Assembly: GCA_027533105.1 (NCBI GenBank)
Contig: JAPZTW010000009.1
Coordinates: 248,001 to 312,000, forward strand
DNA from: Sphingomonadaceae bacterium
GTDB taxonomy: Bacteria > Pseudomonadota > Alphaproteobacteria > Sphingomonadales > Sphingomonadaceae
Length of the DNA stretch: 64,000 bases
Reading direction: 5' to 3'
The first letter of the stretch is position 1; every line of letters starts with the position of its first letter. The position numbers and the translations under genes are program-made. The notes under the pieces are model-generated. The model saw only the letters and a list, made by a program, of their open reading frames with translations, made no database searches and had not been told where the DNA came from. Below are positions 28,864 through 36,875 of this stretch, piece by piece.

Positions 28864-29751
28864 CTAGAGTTTGCCGAACAGGTCCAGCATCCGGCCCCAG
28901 GCCTTGTCGGCCTGCACCTTGTCGAACACCGGGGAATCGATCGTGCACCAGCCGTGATCGGCGGGGTAAACCTCGATCTCGGCCTCGCGCCCGGCTTCGG
29001 CGGCAGCCGCGCGCAGTGCGTCCTTGTCCCCGGGTGAGCGCTTGTCATCGTTCTGGGCGATCGCGAACAGGAACCGCGCGCTGGTGGCCTTAAGCAGGCG
29101 GTGCGGACTGTCGGGCCGGTCGGTCACCAGTCCGCCACCATGGAACGAGGCGGCGGCGCGGATCCGGGCCGGATAGGCAAAGGTGCCGCGCACCGCGAAG
29201 GGCCCGCCCTGGCAATAGCCGCAGACCCCGATCCCGCGCCGGGTATTGACCGCCCGCTGACGGTCCAGCCATTCGGCTGCCGCGCGCGAATCGAGACCGA
29301 TCGCGTCGGGCGTCAGCAGCGGGATCATCGGCCGCAGCTTGGCCTGGCCTTCAGGGGTGCGCCACTGGGTGATCGCCTCGAAATGCGGGGCCGGGGCGGA
29401 ACGGTAATACTGGTTCAGGACCAGCACGGCATGGCCATCGGCCGCCAGCCGCCGCGCCATCACCTTGTAGGCTTCGCGCAGGCCGGCCACGTCGGGCCAC
29501 ATGATCACGGCCGGATGGCGGCCCTTCGCGGGATGGACGAAAAAGGCGTCGATCACCCCCGCAGTGGTCGGGATTCGCACCATCTTTTCGGTCAGCCTGG
29601 GCGCCGCCACGGTGCTGGCACCGAGCGGCGCAGCGAGGGCCGCCAGCCCCATGGCCCCAAGGCCCGCGCCCAGCCCGGCAAAACCGCGCCGGTCTATCCC
29701 CTGGCGCTCGAGCGCGGCTTCTTCCTCGATCGCGGTCAGGTCGTCACACAT
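28864..29751 (-). CDS. Dienelactone hydrolase-family protein, probably exported
   Basis: This 295-residue alpha/beta hydrolase has the cysteine nucleophile in the G-x-C-x-G-G motif (VCGYCQGGPFAV) that marks dienelactone hydrolases. The catalytic histidine is in PADHGWCT near the C-terminus. An N-terminal segment IDRRGFAGLGAGLGAMGLA resembles a twin-arginine signal, which is unusual for this family and suggests a periplasmic role. The start at 29751 has AAGGGAG seven nt upstream; the in-frame start at 29811 lacks support. The gene is divergent from the PQQ dehydrogenase and shares a palindromic site with it at 29824. Confidence 0.85.
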   Translation of the reverse strand: MCDDLTAIEEEAALERQGIDRRGFAGLGAGLGAMGLAALAAPLGASTVAAPRLTEKMVRIPTTAGVIDAFFVHPAKGRHPAVIMWPDVAGLREAYKVMARRLAADGHAVLVLNQYYRSAPAPHFEAITQWRTPEGQAKLRPMIPLLTPDAIGLDSRAAAEWLDRQRAVNTRRGIGVCGYCQGGPFAVRGTFAYPARIRAAASFHGGGLVTDRPDSPHRLLKATSARFLFAIAQNDDKRSPGDKDALRAAAAEAGREAEIEVYPADHGWCTIDSPVFDKVQADKAWGRMLDLFGKL

Positions 29752-29823
29752 GTCCAGGCTCCCTTGCTTGCCAGGTTTGCCCCCTCGCCCCCTGCTTAGC
29801 CGAGCCTGCACAAGAGGGCTAGC

Positions 29824-29839
29824 TTAACCGCGCGATTAA
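29824..29839. promoter_or_regulatory. Palindromic operator TTAAYCG type, site 2 (hydrolase/PQQ dehydrogenase)
   Basis: TTAACCGCGCGATTAA lies between the divergent hydrolase and PQQ dehydrogenase genes, 73 and 79 nt from their starts. It fits the consensus TTAAYCGNNYGRTTAA with the sites at 16175 and 63440. Confidence 0.5.
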
Positions 29840-29917
29840 CGGCACAGTGCATCCCGACAAGACGGAGCAGCCAGGCCGGGGGAGGCCAGGCCGAGCCGCA
29901 GGAAGGGGATGGATGCG

Positions 29918-32020
29918 ATGCGTTTGAGGCTGCTTGCTGCTGCCGCGCTGCTGGCGCTGGCCGGGTGCGGAAAATCGGTGTCTCCACCGGCCACGGAGGG
30001 CGTCACCGATGCCCTGATCCTGGCGGCGGGCGAAGGCGAATGGCTGTCCTATGGCCGCGACTATGGCGAACAGCGCTTTTCCACCCTGACCGCGATCAAC
30101 GATGGCAATGTCGGCCAGCTTGGCCTCGCCTGGTTTGCCGATCTCGATACGGCGCGCGGCCAGGAAGCCACGCCGCTGATGCACGATGGCGTGCTGTACA
30201 CCACCACCGCCTGGTCGATGGTCAAGGCCTATGACGCCCGGACCGGCGCGCTCAAGTGGTCCTATGACCCGGAAGTGCCGCGCGAAAAGCTGGTCGAGGT
30301 GTGCTGCGACGCGGTCAACCGCGGGGTCGCGCTCTATGGTGACAAGGTCTATGTCGGCACGCTCGATGGCCACTTGGTTGCGCTCGATGCCAAGACCGGC
30401 AAGGTCGTCTGGAAGAAGCTGACGATCCCCGAAGGATCGCACATGGCGATCACCGGCGCGCCGCGCATCGTCAAGGGCCGGGTGCTGATCGGCTCGGCCG
30501 GGGCGGAATACTTCACGCGCGGTTACCTGGCCGCCTTCGATGCCCAGACCGGTGACGAGCTGTGGCGGTTCTACACCGTACCCGGCGATCCGTCGAAGCC
30601 GCAGGAAGGCAAGCACCTCGATGCCGCGGTAAAGACCTGGAGCGGCGATTTCTGGAAGCGTGGCGGCGGCGGCACGGTGTGGGATTCGATCACGTACGAT
30701 CCCAAGACCGACCTCGTCTATTTCGGCACCGCCAATGCTGAACCGTGGAACCCGGCCTATCGCAACACCGATGGTGCGGGCGACAGCCTTTACACCGCCT
30801 CGATCGTGGCGGTGAAGCCCGATACCGGCGAATATGTCTGGCATTTCCAGGAAACCCCGGAAGATCGCTGGGACTACGATTCAAACCAGCAGATCACCGT
30901 GGCCGACCTGATGATCGGCGGCAAGCAGCGCCACGTGATCATGCACGCGCCCAAGAACGGCTTCTTCTATGTGCTGGATGCCGCGACGGGCGAGTTCATT
31001 TCGGGCAAGCCCTTCGTCGACGGGATCAACTGGGCGCGCGGGCTTGATCCCAAGACCGGCAAGCCCGACGTCAATCCAGACGCCAAGTACGAGCTGACTG
31101 GCAAGCCCTGGGTCGGCTTCCCCGGCGCGGTCGGGGCCCATTCGTGGACGCCGATGAGCTACAGCCCCAAGACCGGGCTGGTCTATATCCCGACCAACAA
31201 CACGATGCAGGTCTATGCCCACGATCCGGACTGGAAGCCCGGCACCACCGGGTTCCAGCTGGGCATCGATGCCTCGCCGGGCAATGTCCCGGCCGACAAG
31301 GCCGTGCGCGCGGCAACGGCTGCGGCCATGACCGGGGCGCTGGTCGCCTTCGATCCGGTTTCAGGCACGGTAAAGTGGAAGGTGCCGCAGGATACCCCCA
31401 CCAATGGCGGCACCCTGGCCACGGCCGGCAACCTGGTGTTCCAGGGCACGGCGCTGGGCGATTTCCGGGCCTATTCCGCCGATAGCGGCAAGCAGCTCTG
31501 GTCGTTCCCGGCGCAGAGCGGGATCCTCGCCGCGCCGATGACCTACATGCTCGACGGCGTGCAATATGTCGCGGTGATGGTCGGCTGGGGCGGCGTGTGG
31601 GACGTTTCGGCGGGCAAGCTGGTGACCAAGCGGATCACCCCCAACATCAGCCGCCTGATGGTGTTCAAGCTGGGCGGCTCTGCCAAGCTGCCGGCGGCGC
31701 CCGAGGAGATCAAGCGGGTGCTCGATCCCCCGCCGCTCAGCGGCACGCCGCAGCAGTTCGCGATTGGCGAGAAGGCCTATACCAACTCGTGCAGCGTCTG
31801 CCACGGCGCGACGGCGGTGGCTGGCGTCCTCAACCCCGACCTGCGCCACTCGGTCTCGCTCGGCAATCCGAAGCTGTGGCAGGAAATCGTCCACGACGGC
31901 CTGCTCAAGCAGAACGGCATGGTCGCCTGGAAGGGGCAGTTCAGCCCCGAACAGATCGAGGCGATCCGGCTCTACGTGATCAAGCGCGCCAACGAGGACA
32001 AGGCGCTGGGCGCCCATTGA
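29918..32020 (+). CDS. PQQ-dependent quinohaemoprotein alcohol dehydrogenase, lipoprotein
   Basis: This 700-residue periplasmic enzyme has an eight-bladed PQQ beta-propeller (about 30-580) and a C-terminal cytochrome c domain (haem motif CSVCH near 625). The vicinal cysteine pair that forms a disulfide over PQQ is in VEVCCDAVNRG. The segment RWDYDSNQQ should contain the catalytic aspartate, and the haem sixth ligand methionine is probably in NGMVAWKG. It oxidises alcohols or aldehydes and passes electrons through its own haem to the respiratory chain. The N-terminus MRLRLLAAAALLALAGC ends in a lipobox, so membrane tethering is likely. The ATG at 29918 was preferred over 29909 because the GGAAGGGG site is then 9-11 nt away. 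Confidence 0.93.
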   Translation: MRLRLLAAAALLALAGCGKSVSPPATEGVTDALILAAGEGEWLSYGRDYGEQRFSTLTAINDGNVGQLGLAWFADLDTARGQEATPLMHDGVLYTTTAWSMVKAYDARTGALKWSYDPEVPREKLVEVCCDAVNRGVALYGDKVYVGTLDGHLVALDAKTGKVVWKKLTIPEGSHMAITGAPRIVKGRVLIGSAGAEYFTRGYLAAFDAQTGDELWRFYTVPGDPSKPQEGKHLDAAVKTWSGDFWKRGGGGTVWDSITYDPKTDLVYFGTANAEPWNPAYRNTDGAGDSLYTASIVAVKPDTGEYVWHFQETPEDRWDYDSNQQITVADLMIGGKQRHVIMHAPKNGFFYVLDAATGEFISGKPFVDGINWARGLDPKTGKPDVNPDAKYELTGKPWVGFPGAVGAHSWTPMSYSPKTGLVYIPTNNTMQVYAHDPDWKPGTTGFQLGIDASPGNVPADKAVRAATAAAMTGALVAFDPVSGTVKWKVPQDTPTNGGTLATAGNLVFQGTALGDFRAYSADSGKQLWSFPAQSGILAAPMTYMLDGVQYVAVMVGWGGVWDVSAGKLVTKRITPNISRLMVFKLGGSAKLPAAPEEIKRVLDPPPLSGTPQQFAIGEKAYTNSCSVCHGATAVAGVLNPDLRHSVSLGNPKLWQEIVHDGLLKQNGMVAWKGQFSPEQIEAIRLYVIKRANEDKALGAH

Positions 32021-32027
32021 CCATAGT

Positions 32028-32061
32028 CGGCCGGGCGATTGGCTAGCCTTTCGCCCGGCCG
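32028..32061. terminator. Bidirectional hairpin after the PQQ dehydrogenase
   Basis: CGGCCGGGCGA and TCGCCCGGCCG form a perfect 11-bp stem around a 12-nt loop that is itself partly palindromic (GGCTAGCC). It lies between the convergent ends of the PQQ dehydrogenase and the gene at 32068. There is no T-run. Confidence 0.6.
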
Positions 32062-32067
32062 CAGTTG

Positions 32068-32931
32068 CTAGCCCGACAGGGCCCGCACGATCAGCCAGAC
32101 CAGCGCCACCGGGATCGCCAGCACCGCGAGGCCCAGCAGGAACATCTGGTTGCCCCCCAGGTTGTCCCTGGCCCTGGGACTGGCCGAATTGATCAGCACA
32201 TAGACCAGCATCCCGGTGAGGATGAACGGCAGGGCCAGCCGCGTCGCCACATGGCGCAGGGGCCTGAGCAGGCGATCCGCCAGCGAGACGTGCGGCGGGG
32301 CCTGCCCCACCCGCTTGAACAGGCCATGGCGCTCGCGAGCGGCCTTGCCTGCCGACGGAGGATCCTCGCAATAGCGGTAGAGGTCGAGCCCGCCGACGCC
32401 GAACACGTCGGCGATGGCGGTCTGGGCCAGCCCGTAAATCTCCTCGGATGGTCCGGGCACGAGGGTCAGCCCCGTTTCCGGGCGATAGACAGCCTCCGCC
32501 AGGGTCGCGCCGTCGGCATCATTCACCAGCTCGGTCCTGAACCGCAGATAGCGCAGCTCCCCCCGGTCAACCATGGCGGCCATGGCATATTCATCGTCAG
32601 TCACTTCGATCGCCAGCACCGGAATGGCGAGGTGCTGGGCGAGCGAGGCGGCTTGCTGGATCAGGTCGGCGTTGAACTCGTGCGGCCGGATGGCGACCCC
32701 GTCACCCGCTGCGGCGATCTGGCGCAGCACCGGCGCCAGATCGATCCGGGGGCCGATCGTCCGCTCCAGCAAGCCGCCGAAATCGGGACGTCGCCGCAGC
32801 GGCTGGGTAAAAGCGGCCAGGTAAAACAGGCCGGTCCGCGTTTCGCGGAACAGCTGATAGCCATCCACCAGCCGGGCCAGCGCCGCGGCATCGGGCGCTT
32901 CTGCCAGGACAACGAAATGCGAACGCCACAT
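32068..32931 (-). CDS. Hypothetical protein with C-terminal membrane pair
   Basis: This 287-residue protein has a long soluble N-terminal region (about 1-225) and two hydrophobic segments near the C-terminus (LALPFILTGMLVYVLI and FLLGLAVLAIPVALVWLIV). The soluble part includes a charged stretch around TDDEYAMAAMVDRGELRYLR. I do not recognise a domain. It reads as a membrane-tethered cytoplasmic domain, tail-anchored by a helical hairpin. It is followed by a small DUF6356 gene upstream on the same strand, with 44 nt between them. Confidence 0.7.
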   Translation of the reverse strand: MWRSHFVVLAEAPDAAALARLVDGYQLFRETRTGLFYLAAFTQPLRRRPDFGGLLERTIGPRIDLAPVLRQIAAAGDGVAIRPHEFNADLIQQAASLAQHLAIPVLAIEVTDDEYAMAAMVDRGELRYLRFRTELVNDADGATLAEAVYRPETGLTLVPGPSEEIYGLAQTAIADVFGVGGLDLYRYCEDPPSAGKAARERHGLFKRVGQAPPHVSLADRLLRPLRHVATRLALPFILTGMLVYVLINSASPRARDNLGGNQMFLLGLAVLAIPVALVWLIVRALSG

Positions 32932-32975
32932 GGCCGCGGGTTATATGGCGTGCTTCGTTCGCGGCAAGCCCGGGG

Positions 32976-33221
32976 CTAGATCACGAAATCGAGGATCGCC
33001 GGCATCTGCTTCGTCTGGCGGTTCCTTACCATGCGTTCGTGCAGGGTGGAAATCTGCGCAGAGCCGGTCTTCACGAACAGGAACGGGAAGATCCCGTGAA
33101 GCAGGCAGGCGAACCCGCCGAGGATCATCCGGGCGCCAAAGCCCGTCGCCATGGCCAGATGCTCGCCATAGGTCTCGCCGACGCTGGCGGGGTGCTCGGT
33201 GAACAGGTCCTTCAATGCCAT
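32976..33221 (-). CDS. DUF6356 family small protein
   Basis: This 81-residue protein begins MALKDLFTEHPASVGETYGEH, the recognisable DUF6356 opening. It has a central hydrophobic stretch (MILGGFACLLHGIFPFLFV) that should form one membrane helix and a basic C-terminus. The function is unknown. It is divergent from the Lrp/AsnC-type regulator at 33324 and may be its target. Confidence 0.8.
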   Translation of the reverse strand: MALKDLFTEHPASVGETYGEHLAMATGFGARMILGGFACLLHGIFPFLFVKTGSAQISTLHERMVRNRQTKQMPAILDFVI

Positions 33222-33260
33222 GGGATCGCCCTCCTTGTTGACGCAAGGATATGACAGTTA

Positions 33261-33309
33261 TGATGCAAAATCATCACTGTTTTTATGGCTTACTGTGATC
33301 TATTGTGAT
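33261..33309. promoter_or_regulatory. Putative Lrp/AsnC binding region
   Basis: The AT-rich gap between the DUF6356 gene and the Lrp-type regulator contains the dyad TGATG-CAAAAT-CATCA (33261-33276). It also holds two TGTGAT direct repeats exactly 10 nt apart (33294 and 33304), that is, on the same helical face. This arrangement suits an oligomeric Lrp-family protein and autoregulation. Confidence 0.4.
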
Positions 33310-33323
33310 ATTTCATCCCATCT

Positions 33324-33800
33324 ATGGCCGTTATCTTGCAACTTGATGCGATAGACTGGGCAATCCTCGGGGTCTTGCAGGCCGATGCCTCGCTGGCGGT
33401 GCAGGACGTGGGCGACCGGGTCGGCCTGTCCAGCAATGCCTGCTGGCGGCGGATCCGGCGGCTGGAAGACAGCGGGATCATCGCCCGCCGGGTGGCGCTG
33501 GTCGATCCGGCCAAGCTGGGCCTGGCCACCACGGTTTTCGTCTCGATCCGCACCAACCGGCACGATCCCAGCTGGCTGGAGGCCTTCTCGCGCGGGGTGG
33601 CGGCCATCGACGAGATCGTCGAATGCCACCGCATGGCCGGCGATGTCGATTACCTGCTCAAGCTGGTGGTGCGCGATATCGCCCATTACGACCGGATCTA
33701 TCGCAAGCTGATCGCCGCGATCCCCGATCTGGCCGATGTCAGCTCCGCCTTCTCGATGGAGCGGATGAAGGCGACCACAGCCCTGCCCCGCCCGGCCTGA
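33324..33800 (+). CDS. Lrp/AsnC-family transcriptional regulator
   Basis: This 158-residue regulator has an N-terminal helix-turn-helix (LDAIDWAILGVLQADASLAV, with LSSNACWRRIRRLEDSGII as the recognition part). The C-terminal RAM/AsnC ligand domain contains MAGDVDYLLKLVVRDIAHYD. Members bind amino acids or related metabolites and form octamers wrapped by DNA. It is divergent from the DUF6356 gene, whose promoter region it may control along with its own. Confidence 0.92.
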   Translation: MAVILQLDAIDWAILGVLQADASLAVQDVGDRVGLSSNACWRRIRRLEDSGIIARRVALVDPAKLGLATTVFVSIRTNRHDPSWLEAFSRGVAAIDEIVECHRMAGDVDYLLKLVVRDIAHYDRIYRKLIAAIPDLADVSSAFSMERMKATTALPRPA

Positions 33801-33815
33801 TTTCGAGACCCTTAT

Positions 33816-33846
33816 CGTCACCCCGGACTTGATCCGGGGTCCCGCT
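33816..33846 (+). repeat. CTTG-loop palindromic repeat, family B, left copy
   Basis: This 31-bp unit has an 8-bp stem, ACCCCGGA paired with TCCGGGGT, around the loop CTTGA. The inverted partner is at 33872-33902. It lies directly after the Lrp-type gene stop. Confidence 0.85.
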
Positions 33847-33871
33847 GCCTTGTCGAGCGTCGCAGAAGATA

Positions 33872-33902
33872 AGCGGGATCCCGGGTCAAGCCCGGGATGA
33901 CG
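33872..33902 (-). repeat. CTTG-loop palindromic repeat, family B, right copy
   Basis: This is the inverted partner of 33816-33846, 27 of 31 positions identical. All four differences change both sides of a stem base pair together (C-G to T-A and A-T to G-C), so the hairpin stays perfect. The doublet lies between convergent genes. Confidence 0.85.
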
Positions 33903-33920
33903 GGTGCTGGTCGGCTCCCG

Positions 33921-34838
33921 CTATTGCTTTTTCGCCAGCAGCCAGCTGAACACTTCGGGCAGACGCCGCGCCCAGGCGTTTTCCTCGTGCTCGGCGCCTG
34001 CGTAGACCCGGCTTTCCCAGTCGGTGCCCTTTTGCCAGCCGCGCGCCGCGATCCGCGCGTCGATCGCCTGCTGGTAAGGCGCATAGAAGGCATCGAGCGT
34101 GGCCGTGCCGTGATCGAGCCACAGCCGCCGCCCGACCGGACGGCCCAGCCGCTGGTCGAACCAGCTCTCCCACAGGCGGATCAGTTCCGGGTTCGCCTCG
34201 CCCACCACGCGCGGATCGGCGGCGGGCCAGTGCGAGGACACGCAGCCGGCCCGGCCATAGACCTCCGGGCGTTCCAGAAAGGCATAGCAGCTCATCAGCC
34301 CGCCCATGCTCGATCCGACGATGGCCGTATCATCGCGCCCCGGCCGGGTGCGGAAGCTGGCATCGACCCATTGCTTGAGCGGGCCGGTCAGCCAATTGAG
34401 GTAAGCCTCGCTCACCACCGGCCCCTCGATCATCGCGTCCATCGCCGCGCGCGGGGTGCCGCTGGCCGCCTGGTAGACCGATTGCGGCAGGTACTGGCGA
34501 TAGCGGTCCCGGCCCGGGGCCCAGACGCCGACGATGATATGCGGCTCCACCTTGCCGGTCCGCATCGCCGCCAGCATGGCCTTGTCGGCTGCCCAGACCT
34601 TGTTGAAATTGCTCTTGGCCGGATCGAACAGGTTGTGCCCGTCATGCATGTAGAGCACCGCGTAACGGCGATTGCCCCGGTCATAGCCCGGCGGCAGCCA
34701 GATCGAGAGCCGCTGCACCGGAAGGCCAGCCGCCTCGACCCGCTCGTATTCCAGGAACCGCCCGGCGTCCTCGGCCGCCAGCGCCGGAGCGGCCAGCAGC
34801 GCGCCGATCAGCGCCAGCAGGCCGCCCAGCCACCGCAT
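33921..34838 (-). CDS. Exported esterase (alpha/beta hydrolase, EstD type) of the maltodextrin operon
   Basis: This 305-residue protein has a signal peptide (MRWLGGLLALIGALLAAPALA) and a PF00756-type esterase fold. The nucleophile is in VGSSMGGLMSCY, an acidic residue follows, and the histidine is probably in GAEHEENAW. Its ATG overlaps the GH97 stop by 1 nt (TGATG), so it is the last gene of the starch/maltodextrin operon. Its role there is unknown. It might remove acyl groups from the glycan. The GTG directly before the ATG is not preferred. Confidence 0.85.
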   Translation of the reverse strand: MRWLGGLLALIGALLAAPALAAEDAGRFLEYERVEAAGLPVQRLSIWLPPGYDRGNRRYAVLYMHDGHNLFDPAKSNFNKVWAADKAMLAAMRTGKVEPHIIVGVWAPGRDRYRQYLPQSVYQAASGTPRAAMDAMIEGPVVSEAYLNWLTGPLKQWVDASFRTRPGRDDTAIVGSSMGGLMSCYAFLERPEVYGRAGCVSSHWPAADPRVVGEANPELIRLWESWFDQRLGRPVGRRLWLDHGTATLDAFYAPYQQAIDARIAARGWQKGTDWESRVYAGAEHEENAWARRLPEVFSWLLAKKQ

Positions 34839-36874
34839 CACTTCACCGGCACCATGCGGATTGCAAAGCCGCCGCCCGGCGCGATCTTCAGGCTGAGGCT
34901 GTCGACGCTGGTCAGCACCTTGTTCTCGATCACGATCGAATGGCGCTTGTCGGTGCGGTAATCGGCATCGTCGCCGTCGCGATAGATTTCGGCCCGATAG
35001 CGCTTGCCGGGGGTCAGGAAGTCGAGCTTGAAAGACACGCTGCGCGCCTCCTCGTCACCCACCGCGCCGATGTACCAGCCCTCGCCGCCGCGCTCCTTGC
35101 GGGCGATGGTGACATAGTCGCCGATCTCGCCATTGAGCACGCGGGTGTCCTGCCAGTCGGTCGGCACATCGCGGATGAACTTCAGCGGCGCGGGATACTT
35201 GGCATAGTTCTCGGGCGTATCGGCCACCATCTGCACCGGCGAATAGATCACCACGTAAAGCGCCAGCTGCTTGGCAATGGTTGAAAGGATCGCGCTGCCG
35301 CGTTCGCCCTCAAGGCTGAGAATGCCCGGCGTGAAGTCCATCGGCCCTTCCAGCATCCGGGTGAAGACGATGTTGGCTTCATGCTCGGGCGGGTTCTTGC
35401 CGCCCCAAGCATTGTATTCCATCCCGCGCATGCCTTCTCGGGCGACCCAGTTGGGGTAGGTCCGGTGCAGGCCCGTGCCCTTGACCGGTTCGTGGCTGTC
35501 AAAGGCAATCCGGTGCTTGTAGGCGGTTTCGGCCACGCGGACGAAGTGGTTGGTCATCCACTGGCTCTCTAGCCATTCGCGATACTTGGTCCCGTCGGGA
35601 TCGACCCGCTCAAGCTGCCCGGCGTCAGTCACATAACCGGTCTTGACCACCATCATCCCGTACCTGGCGGCAAAGGCAAAGCTGCGGTCCAGCTGGTTTT
35701 CGTAATGGGTTACCGCCCCGCCCGTCTCGTGGTGGCCAACCAGCCGGACGCCCTTCTTCTTCGCATAGGCGGCCAGCATGGCGATATCGAAGTCCTCGGT
35801 CGGCCTGGTGAAGTCCATGTCCCAGCCATTGCCGAACCAGTCACCGTCCCAGCCCACGTTCCAGCCTTCGACCAGCACATCGGGGATGCCATTGGCAGCG
35901 GCGAAATCGATGTAGCGCTTGACGTTCGCGTTGGTCGCGCCGTGCCTGGGCCCGCGCGCCCATGACCATTCGCCCTTGATCATGTTCCACCACACCCCGG
36001 CAAACTTGCCCGGCTTGAACCAGCTCATGTCGCCCAGCTTGTTGGGTTCATTGAGGTTCAGCATCAGGTGGCTGTGATAGATGCCGGGGGCATCGTCGGC
36101 GATGATCAGGGTGCGCCAGGGCGTGGACCAGGCGCCGGTCTTCTGCACCTTGGGCTCGCCCGCGCCGGGGGTCAGGTTGGCGCGCAGCGTGGTGCCTTCG
36201 GTACGGGTTACATTCATGCCGGCATAGTCGACCAGCGCCGCCTCGTGCAGCGCGACATGGGTGCCATCGGCCAGCTTGATCGTGATCGGCGTCGCGGCGG
36301 TCGAAACCGCGGAGAGCCCGGTCTTGTTGTAGAGATACTCCTCGCGGTTCCACAGATAGGCCGGCTTCCACCAGGCGGTGCCATCCTGGGCGAAGGCGAA
36401 CTCGGTCAGCTCGTCGGCCACCTTGGTCCGGGCCATGTTCGGCTGCTGCCGGAACTCGTAGCGGAAGCCGAGGCCGTCCTCATAGAGCCGGAAGGTGACG
36501 GTAAAGACCCGCGCCAGCGCGGTCGTTTCCTTCAGGTGGACCTTGAATTCGCGATAGCGGTTGCGGATCTGCGCCCATTCGCCCCAGGGCTGGGTCCAGG
36601 TCTCGTCGAAATCGCGCTGCTCGGTGCCGGTGATGGTCAGGCGGCGGTCGATCTTGGCCACGTCAGTGAACAGGAAACCCAGCCGCGAAGGGGCGATGAT
36701 CGCCTTGCCCTTGCGGGTCACGGCATAGGCCGCGCGGCCATCGCCATCGATCGATACCGCAACGCTGACCGCGCCATCAGGCGAAGTGGCCGTGACCGGC
36801 GCGGCTTGCTGCGCCAGTGCCGGCACGGCGGCCAGGGCCAGGCCGAGTCCGAACGCGAGATGCAAGGATTTCAT
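34838..36874 (-). CDS. Glycoside hydrolase family 97 alpha-glucosidase (SusB-like)
   Basis: This 678-residue periplasmic enzyme has a signal peptide ([21 protein letters not shown]), an N-terminal beta-sandwich (about 25-270), a catalytic (beta/alpha)8 barrel (about 280-560) and a C-terminal beta domain. Typical GH97 blocks are WWNMIKGEWSWARGPRHGAT, GWNVGWDGDWFGNGWDMDF, GHHETGG and DSHEPVKGTGLHRTYPNW. The family contains inverting alpha-glucosidases that use paired glutamates, and retaining members. The conserved HEP glutamate suggests the inverting type. It should release glucose from maltodextrins entering through the TonB receptor. One nt separates its start from the alpha-glucosidase stop. 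Confidence 0.95.
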   Translation of the reverse strand: MKSLHLAFGLGLALAAVPALAQQAAPVTATSPDGAVSVAVSIDGDGRAAYAVTRKGKAIIAPSRLGFLFTDVAKIDRRLTITGTEQRDFDETWTQPWGEWAQIRNRYREFKVHLKETTALARVFTVTFRLYEDGLGFRYEFRQQPNMARTKVADELTEFAFAQDGTAWWKPAYLWNREEYLYNKTGLSAVSTAATPITIKLADGTHVALHEAALVDYAGMNVTRTEGTTLRANLTPGAGEPKVQKTGAWSTPWRTLIIADDAPGIYHSHLMLNLNEPNKLGDMSWFKPGKFAGVWWNMIKGEWSWARGPRHGATNANVKRYIDFAAANGIPDVLVEGWNVGWDGDWFGNGWDMDFTRPTEDFDIAMLAAYAKKKGVRLVGHHETGGAVTHYENQLDRSFAFAARYGMMVVKTGYVTDAGQLERVDPDGTKYREWLESQWMTNHFVRVAETAYKHRIAFDSHEPVKGTGLHRTYPNWVAREGMRGMEYNAWGGKNPPEHEANIVFTRMLEGPMDFTPGILSLEGERGSAILSTIAKQLALYVVIYSPVQMVADTPENYAKYPAPLKFIRDVPTDWQDTRVLNGEIGDYVTIARKERGGEGWYIGAVGDEEARSVSFKLDFLTPGKRYRAEIYRDGDDADYRTDKRHSIVIENKVLTSVDSLSLKIAPGGGFAIRMVPVK

Positions 36875-36875
36875 G

